This document shows, one piece after another, positions 1 to 5,618 of a stretch of DNA of 9,828 nt. The notes beneath the pieces are model-generated. The model saw nothing but the letters and a program-made list of their open reading frames with translations, searched no databases and was not told the DNA's origin. The translations under genes were made by a program, and so were the position numbers. Numbering within the stretch: position 1 is the first letter of the stretch; every line of letters starts with the position of its first letter. Where the stretch lies: contig WRMT01000100.1 of assembly GCA_009777005.1 (NCBI GenBank), positions 1-9,828 of the forward strand, written 5' to 3'. Origin of the DNA: Methanobrevibacter sp. (GTDB lineage: Archaea > Methanobacteriota > Methanobacteria > Methanobacteriales > Methanobacteriaceae).

Positions 1-1
1 A

Positions 2-700
2 ATGTTATTAGCTGTTGTTTTGATTTTTTCAATAGTACCAGCAATATCATTTGCTGCAAGTGCAACAAGTGCAGAGAAAACAGATGATGGTACTGTTGAA
101 ATTACATCTAAAGCTAAAACTGCATCCTACAAGATAACATGGAATGCAAACGGAGGGAAGATAGGAACAAAAAAGACTATAGCTACTAGTGTGAAGAAAG
201 GTTCTAAATTAGCTAAAGTAGCTAAATCACCTAAACGTGGTGGTTACACCTTTAAAGGTTGGTATACTAAGAAATCTGGTGGTACTAAAATAAGTAAGAA
301 TACTAAACCAAAAAAGAGTGTTACTTATTTTGCACAATGGAATAAGAAGGGAAGCACCAGTGCAAATTCGAAATTAGTAGGGGACTGGCAAAGGGACGTT
401 CCAGATGTACTTGGTAATATGAAGTGGAAATATTACCATTTCCTTTTTAATAAAGATGGGACATTCCATTATTTTCTGGTTTCATCATCAGAGTATTCAT
501 ACAGGGGTAAATATTCTGTTTCCAATGGTAAAATATATTTTTCAAATGTTGTATTTAGAAATGGTGACTATAAAACAAATGAACCGAATTCATGGGTTGA
601 ATATGTGATTGCACCTACTTCAAAGGGCAATGAACAACTAAAACTCCAAAATTCTGGTGAAAGTTTCACTGGTAGTACTTGGTGGTATAAATATAAGTAA
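2..700 (+). CDS. Secreted InlB-type B-repeat protein with C-terminal lipocalin-like domain (5' partial)
   Basis: The frame opens at the left window edge with a hydrophobic stretch (residues 2-18) ending in SFA, which looks like the core and cleavage site of a signal peptide. No basic residues precede it, so the true start is probably upstream of the window. Residues about 41-115 form a Listeria-Bacteroides/InlB B-repeat (Flg_new type): ITWNANGG near 45-52, GYTFKGWYTKKSGGTK at 81-96 and VTYFAQW at 107-113. Residues about 123-232 (LVGDWQ, FNKDGTF, RGKYSVSNGKIYF) resemble small lipocalin-like or DUF5640-like beta-barrel domains that follow such repeats. An extracellular or surface role is inferred; the ligand is unknown. 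B-repeat proteins are commoner in gut bacteria, so acquisition by transfer is possible. The stop is TAA. A related, decayed copy follows about 130 bases downstream. Confidence 0.8.
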   Translation: MLLAVVLIFSIVPAISFAASATSAEKTDDGTVEITSKAKTASYKITWNANGGKIGTKKTIATSVKKGSKLAKVAKSPKRGGYTFKGWYTKKSGGTKISKNTKPKKSVTYFAQWNKKGSTSANSKLVGDWQRDVPDVLGNMKWKYYHFLFNKDGTFHYFLVSSSEYSYRGKYSVSNGKIYFSNVVFRNGDYKTNEPNSWVEYVIAPTSKGNEQLKLQNSGESFTGSTWWYKYK

Positions 701-807
701 TCACAGGTGATGTGACGGATTCTCTTTAACATCCAAGTGGAAACAGATATAATTTTTGGTAGTGTAGAAGAAGAATAGTTGAAATAATTTATGGGATCGC
801 TACTAAT

Positions 808-822
808 AATAGCTATTTTTTT
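808..822 (+). terminator. Palindrome plus T-run after the B-repeat gene
   Basis: The perfect palindrome AATAGCTATT (808-817) runs into seven T residues (816-822). Oligo-T after a short stem is a plausible archaeal terminator. It lies about 110 bases past the stop at 700, just where homology to the pseudogene begins. The stem is short, so confidence is low. Confidence 0.3.
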
Positions 823-830
823 CAAATAAT

Positions 831-1331
831 AAGTTAGATAGACTAGCTAAATCACCTAAACTTAGTGGTCACACTTTTAAAGGTTGACATACAAAGAAAT
901 CTGGTGGTACTAAGATAAGTAAGAATACTAAACCAAAAAAGAATGTTATTTATTATGCTAGGTGGACGAAAAAAAGTTCTAACCGAGTATTGAATGGGGA
1001 AGAGAAGAAGTTTGTCGGTCAATGGGAATCTACATGGGATGGAAGTTCCATATATAAATTCAGCACTGATGGATCTTATTTTCAGATTGATCGAATTCGA
1101 TTTGGATTTCAAAATTATGATGCAGGATTTAAAGGTTATTATTCAGTCAAAAATGGAATGATGACACTATGATACCAATATTTTAATGATTATGTTGGTA
1201 AAGGATTTACTGCACCTGAGATAGTTTGGAGTGACTGGGAAACAAGTAGTAATAACCTTAAATTGTTTACTGAAGGTGGGAAACAAAAAAAAATGACATA
1301 TGATGGAATTGATTATCGAAAGGTTTCTTAA
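831..1331 (+). pseudogene. Decayed second copy of the B-repeat/lipocalin-like secreted protein
   Basis: In one frame from 831 to the TAA at 1329-1331 the sequence encodes KLDRLAKSPKLSGHTFKG, then a TGA at 885-887, then HTKKSGGTKISKNTKPKK and so on. This matches residues 69-116 of the upstream protein almost residue for residue; the first TGA sits exactly where the intact copy has Trp87 (TGG). A second TGA at 1170-1172 interrupts the C-terminal domain (FVGQW, FSTDGSYF, FKGYYSVKNG, then stop). The rest of the frame stays open to 1331. There is no signal peptide: the frame is closed at 810-812, and 701-830 shows no clear homology to the gene's 5' end. A fragment from 990 to 1172 is open but lacks a credible start context. 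A TATA-like box at 741-753 could be a relic promoter. TGA is used as a normal stop by two neighbouring genes, so recoding is unlikely. Confidence 0.85.
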
Positions 1332-1375
1332 AGTTAAATGTTTTGCTAAAAACATTGCTTTAAAAGGATATTTTC

Positions 1376-1416
1376 ATATACCATTCACATTTTATTATGT
1401 GAAAGATATATTTTTT
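1376..1416 (+). terminator. Hairpin with T-run after the pseudogene
   Basis: Inner stem TTCACAT (1384-1390) pairs with ATGTGAA (1397-1403) around a 6-base loop. After a symmetric 3x3 internal loop, ATATA (1376-1380) pairs with TATAT (1407-1411). T residues continue to 1416. This gives 12 paired positions and a T-tract 45 bases past the pseudogene stop, a good terminator for the original gene. Confidence 0.6.
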
Positions 1417-1434
1417 AAATCAGCAATTTATAAT

Positions 1435-1474
1435 TGAGGTAAAGCTTTTTTTTTAACTACCTCACATTTTTTTT
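1435..1474 (+). terminator. Second weak hairpin with T-run
   Basis: TGAGGTA (1435-1441) can pair with TACCTCA (1458-1464) across a 16-base, mostly T loop, followed by T8 at 1467-1474. It probably acts as a back-up terminator or is simply T-rich spacer. It makes the region between the pseudogene and the ATPase gene transcriptionally insulated. Confidence 0.35.
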
Positions 1475-1585
1475 AATTTCTTTAAATTAAGAATTTTCAT
1501 GTTTATTTTTAAAATTTTAATATTTTTAATTATATATTCTATGATACTCCTGTGATGTTTTCGTTTTTTTTTCCCATGCTTAATA
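1475..1585. other. AT-rich spacer, no gene seen
   Basis: This stretch between the terminator hairpins and the periodic promoter units is dominated by A and T runs. I see no open frame with a start site, no RNA gene and no clear repeat. Confidence 0.5.
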
Positions 1586-1690
1586 TTTCTTAAATGGAAA
1601 CATTTATTTATAAAAACTTGTTTCTAAATTGAAAACATTTACTTATAAAAAAATGTTTTCTAAACAAAAACGATTATATAATATGAAAAA
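1586..1690 (+). repeat. 35-bp-period tandem units, each with a BRE/TATA-like box
   Basis: Unit 1 (1586-1620) and unit 2 (1621-1655) agree at about 29 of 35 positions. Unit 3 (1656-1690) is degenerate but keeps the same layout. Each unit has a TTTCT-A-rich start, an A-rich BRE-like stretch ending in AC at 1601, 1636 and 1671 (exactly 35 apart), and then a TATA-like sequence (ATTTATTTATA, ATTTACTTATA, GATTATATAAT). There are no spacers, so this is not CRISPR. Confidence 0.65.
1664..1682 (+). promoter_or_regulatory. Proximal promoter of the ATPase gene
   Basis: The A-rich BRE-like AAACAAAAAC is followed by a TATA box, GATTATATAAT (1672-1682). Archaeal transcription usually starts about 25 bases downstream, which would be near 1705 and leave a leader of about 38 bases before the ATG at 1743. 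Two similar boxes lie 35 and 70 bases upstream. Confidence 0.5.
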
Positions 1691-1742
1691 GAAATTATCA
1701 CATGTAACAATATATATTTCATAATAATTGTTTTGTGATATA

Positions 1743-3188
1743 ATGGTTTTTGATGAAGCATTAATTAATCATATAAAAGATCAACAAAAAAATACAAATG
1801 ATTTATTAGCTGATATTAAAGAATATAATTGTTTAGGAGAATATTACAAAATTAAAAAACATTTAGATGATTTTTTATCTGGAAAAAATATTGAAAATCG
1901 TTTTATTGTTATGCCTGGATTACGTGGAGTAGGAAAAACAACAATTCTTTATCAATTGTATGATTATCTTCTTAATGAAAAAAACATTGATCAGGAGAAT
2001 ATTTTATATTTAACCATGGATAGAATTAAAAAATTATATGGTTATGATCTTTTAGAGATAGTGGATATCTTTTTAAGTTCTATTCATAATACCAATAAAT
2101 TGAAATTAAAAAAAAAAATATTTATTTTTGTGGATGAGAGTCATTTTGATAATCAATGGGCTATTTCAAGTAAAATAATATATGATAGAACAAAGAACAT
2201 ATTTTTAATATGTACTGGTTCCTCTTCACTTGATTTAGAAATAAATGCTGATGTTGCAAGAAGAGCATATAAGAAATCAATTTTTCCAAACAATTTTAAA
2301 GACTATATATTGTTAAAAAATAATATTAAGATTGATTATAAGTTTTCTAATATATTAAGTAACATTATTTACTTTGGAGAGGAGGAATATATTAATCAAG
2401 GAATTGAATTAGAAGAAAATGTTCATGATCAATTATTTTCACTGGATAATTACCCTAAAAAAGAATTCATGAATTTTTTAAAGGGTTATGGCTTTCCAAT
2501 TTCTTTAAATAGTAAGGAAGAAGAAGCTTACAAAAAAACATTCAATATAATAAATCAGATAATTCAAAATGACATTTTAGCTATTAAACCAATTATTACC
2601 CGTAATAATCAAGTATCTATCATGCAAATAATTTCATATATTGCTCTTTCAAGACCTGGAACTATTTCAAATCATAAAATAGCTAATTATTTATCCATAT
2701 CTTCAAAAACTGCCAATGAAATTTTAAATATTTTAGAGAAAACACAGTTAATTTTTAATGTGAAACCATTTGGTGGAGCAGGAAAAATTGTAAAAAAAGC
2801 TTGGAAATACTATTTCTTATCCTCATGTTTAAAATCTGCAACTATTTTTAATATTGGTAGATATAACATGGATAATAAAAAATGTTTAAGTGCCTTATCA
2901 GAAAATTACGTTGCTGCATCCTTATTTAAAATGCAACAAACAAGGTTTAAATTAATGGGTTTGTTTTACCCTCCTGAAAAGAAAGGCACTGACTTTTTAC
3001 TTCGAACAAAATTAGATGATATGGTTCCAATAGAAGTAGGTATTGGAAAAAAAACTAAAAGCCAATTAACTCGTGCTATTAATAAATATGACAGTAAATA
3101 TGGGGTATTAATATCTAATAGATATAATAATATTCAAAAACATGGCAATATAGTTTATATTCCTTTAATTAGTTTTGGTTTTTTATAA
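1743..3188 (+). CDS. AAA-type ATPase with DUF4143/nuclease-like C-terminal region
   Basis: The ATG at 1743 is preferred over an in-frame TTG at 1728 because GTG, then five bases, precedes it (match to the GGTGAT end of the archaeal Shine-Dalgarno). This gives 481 residues. Visible motifs: Walker A GLRGVGKTT (59-67), Walker B IFIFVDES (126-133), sensor-1-like CTGSSS (157-162), and RR (173-174) as a candidate arginine finger. A winged-helix-like section covers about 292-340. The C-terminal part has E387, GTDFLL (D417), then IEVG (E431) and KK (436-437), the arrangement of the PD-(D/E)XK-like fold seen in archaeal ATPases of the AAA_14/DUF4143 class. Their function is not settled; roles in DNA handling, toxin-like or mobile-element functions have been suggested. 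No signal peptide or membrane segment is visible. It stands alone, with terminators upstream and an RNA gene downstream, so it is probably monocistronic. Family assignment is firm; function is not. Confidence 0.85.
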   Translation: MVFDEALINHIKDQQKNTNDLLADIKEYNCLGEYYKIKKHLDDFLSGKNIENRFIVMPGLRGVGKTTILYQLYDYLLNEKNIDQENILYLTMDRIKKLYGYDLLEIVDIFLSSIHNTNKLKLKKKIFIFVDESHFDNQWAISSKIIYDRTKNIFLICTGSSSLDLEINADVARRAYKKSIFPNNFKDYILLKNNIKIDYKFSNILSNIIYFGEEEYINQGIELEENVHDQLFSLDNYPKKEFMNFLKGYGFPISLNSKEEEAYKKTFNIINQIIQNDILAIKPIITRNNQVSIMQIISYIALSRPGTISNHKIANYLSISSKTANEILNILEKTQLIFNVKPFGGAGKIVKKAWKYYFLSSCLKSATIFNIGRYNMDNKKCLSALSENYVAASLFKMQQTRFKLMGLFYPPEKKGTDFLLRTKLDDMVPIEVGIGKKTKSQLTRAINKYDSKYGVLISNRYNNIQKHGNIVYIPLISFGFL

Positions 3189-3226
3189 GATGCTATTGCA
3201 CAATTATTTTTGTTCAATTAACATAT

Positions 3227-3243
3227 AAAAATTAATAATTTTT
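3227..3243 (+). terminator. AT-only hairpin after the ATPase gene
   Basis: AAAAATTA (3227-3234) pairs with TAATTTTT (3236-3243) around one base, so the last T-run is part of the stem. It lies 39 bases past the stop at 3188. The stem is AT-only and weak; the T-run at 3207-3211 is an alternative. Confidence 0.3.
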
Positions 3244-3369
3244 AAAAAAAACTTGAATATATTGAATTTTGTTTAATTATAAATTAAAATTTTCAATTTA
3301 AATAATTTGCATTTCAAAAATAATAATTATATTAATATTATTGTCATTATCACTTTACATGTTTTGATT

Positions 3370-3386
3370 TAAAAACATTTATATAA
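3370..3386 (+). promoter_or_regulatory. BRE/TATA promoter of the SRP RNA gene
   Basis: AAAAACATTTATATAAT is a near-ideal archaeal BRE plus TATA box. Its TATA centre is about 25-30 bases upstream of the RNA's 5' end near 3406. The same AAACATTTATA core recurs at 1598-1608 and 8181-8193, so it looks like the host's strong-promoter consensus. Confidence 0.75.
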
Positions 3387-3405
3387 TATTAAAAACACAC
3401 ATATT

Positions 3406-3714
3406 AGTGGCTAGACTGGAGGGTTAGGGGTCCTTTGTAAGCACACACCCCCTTAGGTGCAGTCGAAGTTTAGAAGGCGGCATTTTGATTTGGTATGAGC
3501 CCAAAAAATTGATATAGAAACCTCGTCCTACAGGATTAGTGGTCATAAGGTTTTAACTGGAGGGTTAAAGTAAATTATGTTTATTTTGGGAACGTGTCAG
3601 GTCTGGAAAGGAGCAGCTCTACCATTAACAGCTGATGCTTGTAGAATAGCGGGGTGGAGTTAGTTTTTTGGAGTACTCATATCATTGAGACTTGTCCACT
3701 TCTGAACATGCCAT
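3406..3714 (+). ncRNA. ffs: Signal recognition particle RNA (archaeal 7S RNA)
   Basis: The diagnostic helix 8 core is present: GTGTCAGGTCTGGAAAGGAG at 3594-3613, followed by CAGCTCTACC, with the GGAA tetraloop at 3605-3608, the region bound by SRP54 (Ffh). Helix 6, the SRP19-binding arm, is visible as AACCT (3519-3523) pairing with AGGTT (3548-3552) and TCCT/AGGA inside. GTGGC near the 5' end (3407-3411) pairs with GCCAT near the 3' end (3710-3714), the closing helix 1 typical of archaeal SRP RNA. The length of about 309 nt fits the family. GC content rises sharply relative to the flanks, as expected for a structured RNA in an AT-rich genome. With SRP54 and SRP19 it would target signal-peptide proteins, such as those encoded here, to the Sec translocon. 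The exact ends are inferred from pairing and promoter spacing and may be off by a few bases. Confidence 0.93.
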
Positions 3715-3847
3715 AATTATCAAAGCAATAGCTAATGATTAAATTGTATTATAAAAAAAATATTAAAAATAGAAAGGTTTTTAAGTAAATTGAAACATAT
3801 AGTCAATAGTTATTTTTATTTTAATTACAATTGATTTTATTGTCCAT

Positions 3848-3858
3848 GTTTTTATAAT
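3848..3858 (+). promoter_or_regulatory. TATA box of tRNA-Ser
   Basis: GTTTTTATAAT lies about 30 bases upstream of the mature 5' end at 3884, appropriate for transcription starting near 3880. The BRE side is not strongly A-rich, so confidence is moderate. Confidence 0.45.
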
Positions 3859-3883
3859 AGATAATATGGATTAATGCTCATAT

Positions 3884-3968
3884 GTCGGGGTGGCCCAGCC
3901 TGGTACGGCGTTGGACTGCTAATCCAATGATCCTTTGGATCTCGCGGGTTCAAATCCCGTCCCCGGCG
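3884..3968 (+). tRNA. trnS: tRNA-Ser, anticodon GCU
   Basis: The acceptor stem GTCGGGG (3884-3890) pairs with CCCCGGC (3961-3967), with one G-U wobble, and G3968 is the serine-type discriminator. The anticodon stem TTGGA (3911-3915) pairs with TCCAA (3923-3927); the loop CTGCTAA puts GCT at 3918-3920, reading AGC/AGU serine codons. The T arm GCGGG-TTCAAAT-CCCGT (3944-3960) is canonical. The long variable arm (about 3928-3943, GATCC...GGATC type) makes it a class II tRNA, as required for serine. CCA is not encoded. I see no intron. Confidence 0.96.
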
Positions 3969-3971
3969 TCA

Positions 3972-3980
3972 TTTTTTTTT
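3972..3980 (+). terminator. Oligo-T terminator of tRNA-Ser
   Basis: Nine T residues begin three bases after the discriminator base. T-tracts right after stable RNAs are the usual archaeal termination signal. Confidence 0.6.
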
Positions 3981-4268
3981 AAATTATTTTTCAAGCTGTT
4001 TTTCATTGTTTTCACACATTTTTAATAATTTTTATCATTTTTCCATTATTTTAATTAATAGCTATTAATTGTTTGAGAATAGTTTTTTTTTTAAAATCTT
4101 GTTTTAATTAAATATCTTAATTTTTTAAATATTTTATTGGTGTTCTTTGTTTTTTAAATAGTTTTTATAAATATTTTACTAATATTCTTTGTTTTTGATA
4201 TAGCTATTTTTTTTTAAATAAGAATATTTATATCGTAAAATAAATTGAATTATATTTGGAACTAAAGT
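3981..4268. other. AT-rich spacer between tRNA-Ser and the aminotransferase end
   Basis: No gene is visible. It contains an 18-bp perfect palindrome, AATTAATAGCTATTAATT (4053-4070), and an imperfect direct repeat (4127-4154 and 4169-4196, listed separately). The rest is T-runs of the plus strand. Confidence 0.6.
4127..4196. repeat. Imperfect 28-bp direct repeat, 42-bp period
   Basis: Positions 4127-4154 and 4169-4196 share AAATATTTTA and TTCTTTGTTTTT, differing at about 4 of 28 positions in between. It lies between the tRNA-Ser terminator and the end of the convergent aminotransferase gene. No function is evident. Confidence 0.5.
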
Positions 4269-4300
4269 AAAAAAAATTAAAAATTAAACATTTTTAATTT
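4269..4300 (-). terminator. Intrinsic-type terminator of the aminotransferase gene
   Basis: Read on the minus strand, an 11-bp AT-rich stem (4300-4290 with 4284-4274, 5-base loop) is followed by a U-run encoded by the A-run starting at 4269. It begins 20 bases past the stop codon, which makes it a convincing end for this transcript. Confidence 0.6.
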
Positions 4301-4319
4301 AATTTGATTTTTATTTTCT

Positions 4320-5435
4320 TCATTGTTTTATTGTTTTTAGAAGATTCATAGCTTCTTCAAGTTTTTCATACGAATTTGCATAGGAAATTCTAATATTATT
4401 TTCACAATTTTCCCCAAATCCATTTCCTGGAACTGTTATAACTCCTAGTTCAAGTGCTTTTTGAACATATTCCATAGGGTTTTCCACTTGAGGAAATGCA
4501 TAAAATGCACCTTCTAACTTAGTACATTTCAAATCCATATCATCCAAACTCTTAGCTACTAAATTTTTTCGTCTTTCAAACTCTTTAACCATTGTGTTAA
4601 CATATTTTTGAGGTCCAGCTAATGCTTCATAAGCAGCTACTTGAGAAATTGAGCTTGCACAAGCTGTGTTGTATTGATGCACCTTTAAAAGTTCTTCAAC
4701 AATATCATTTTGCCCAGCAAGATAAGCTATTCTAAGACCAGTCATTGCATAAGTTTTTGAAAAACCATTAATAACAATTACATTATCACTAAATTGTGCA
4801 GGAGAGTAGTGTTTTTTTCCATAAACTATTTTTTCATAAATTTCATCACTAATAATTATGAAATCATGATCAGTAGCTAAATCAGCTATTCCTTTAATAT
4901 CTTCTTTATCCATAACAGATCCTGTAGGATTAGATGGAGAATTCATAATAAATGCCTTTGTTTTTGAGCTAATTTTCTCTTGAATATCCTCAATTTTCAT
5001 TTTATAATCATTTTCAATCTTAACTTCAACTGGTATTGGATTACTTTCAGCTAAATCAACACAAGCTTTGTAAGATAAAAATCCAGGATCAGGAATTAAA
5101 ATCTCATCTTCTTTTTCAAATAATCCTTGAGCAGAGATATAAATAGCTTCACTGGCTCCAACTGTAACCATTATTGATTCAGGATCTATAGCTACTTTAT
5201 TATCATTTTTAAGTTTTTTAGAAATTTCTTCTCGCAGTTCTAAAATTCCTTTATTTGGTGTGTAGTGGGTTAAACCAGTATCAAGAGCATCTTTAATAGC
5301 TATTTTAACATTTTCAGGAATGTCAAAATCAGGTTCTCCAATTCCTAAGTTTATAGCATTTTCATTTGCAACTTCAAACATTTTTCTTATTTGAGATAAT
5401 TCAATTGACTTAAGCTTATTCGCTGTTTTAACCAT
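4320..5435 (-). CDS. PLP-dependent class I aminotransferase (aspartate aminotransferase-like)
   Basis: The 371-residue cytosolic protein is a fold-type I aminotransferase. Visible features: LGIGEPDFDIP (30-40), the Tyr of HYTPNKG (Y58), NSPSNPTG (165-172, N169 facing the cofactor ring), SDEIY (D197 to the pyridine nitrogen, Y200), the Schiff-base lysine K227 in GFSKTYAMTGLRIAY, R235 of the cofactor-phosphate site, and R349 in NIRISYAN, which binds the substrate carboxylate. Length and motifs fit the archaeal/bacterial aspartate aminotransferase branch, which moves an amino group between aspartate and 2-oxoglutarate. Closely related enzymes act on aromatic or branched amino acids, so substrate choice is inferred. 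The start is firm: GGTGA (complement of 5440-5444) lies at the GGTG-N5-ATG spacing. It follows a radical SAM gene by 183 bases on the same strand. The stop is TGA. Confidence 0.92.
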   Translation of the reverse strand: MVKTANKLKSIELSQIRKMFEVANENAINLGIGEPDFDIPENVKIAIKDALDTGLTHYTPNKGILELREEISKKLKNDNKVAIDPESIMVTVGASEAIYISAQGLFEKEDEILIPDPGFLSYKACVDLAESNPIPVEVKIENDYKMKIEDIQEKISSKTKAFIMNSPSNPTGSVMDKEDIKGIADLATDHDFIIISDEIYEKIVYGKKHYSPAQFSDNVIVINGFSKTYAMTGLRIAYLAGQNDIVEELLKVHQYNTACASSISQVAAYEALAGPQKYVNTMVKEFERRKNLVAKSLDDMDLKCTKLEGAFYAFPQVENPMEYVQKALELGVITVPGNGFGENCENNIRISYANSYEKLEEAMNLLKTIKQ

Positions 5436-5508
5436 TATTTCACCATATAATAAATAATAATTTAATATAATTGTTTTTTGATTTGTAAATATTCTTATTA
5501 TGGGTATT

Positions 5509-5527
5509 GTTCATAATATATTTTACC
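5509..5527 (-). promoter_or_regulatory. Possible promoter of the aminotransferase gene
   Basis: On the minus strand, GGTAAAATATATTATGAAC contains a TATA-like core that would start transcription near 5490, leaving a leader of about 55 bases that keeps the ribosome site. Another TATA-like run at about 5463-5471 would start transcription inside the ribosome site and is less likely. No clear terminator separates this from the upstream radical SAM gene, so read-through is also possible. Confidence 0.3.
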
Positions 5528-5618
5528 ATAGGTTTAGTATTTATAGATTAATTAATTTTTTCATCATTTTTCAATGTTTTTGCTTGATATTTGTTTAATT
5601 TCCTGTGTGTTTCTATTT

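Noticed and set aside
568..825. Minus-strand open frame over the end of the first gene
   Set aside because: It overlaps the conserved C-terminal domain of the intact gene, and no promoter or ribosome site is seen.
852..1112. Minus-strand open frame opposite the pseudogene
   Set aside because: It is antisense to clear homology on the plus strand, and its product has no recognisable motif.
885..1172. TGA read as tryptophan or selenocysteine in the second B-repeat copy
   Set aside because: Two neighbouring genes (minus strand, ending at 4320 and 5619) use TGA as their normal stop, Trp elsewhere is TGG, and the copy lacks a signal peptide and start. A pseudogene is simpler.
1586..1690. CRISPR array made of 35-bp units
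   Set aside because: Units abut with no spacers, are only two clear copies plus a degenerate one, and each contains a TATA-like box. No cas gene is nearby.
3400..3720. A GC-richer island that might be a coding gene or transferred element
   Set aside because: It is explained by the SRP RNA helix 8 and helix 6 motifs and end pairing.
3884..3968. tRNA-Ser as an integration site with an attachment repeat
   Set aside because: I found no second copy of the tRNA 3' end and no integrase within the window.
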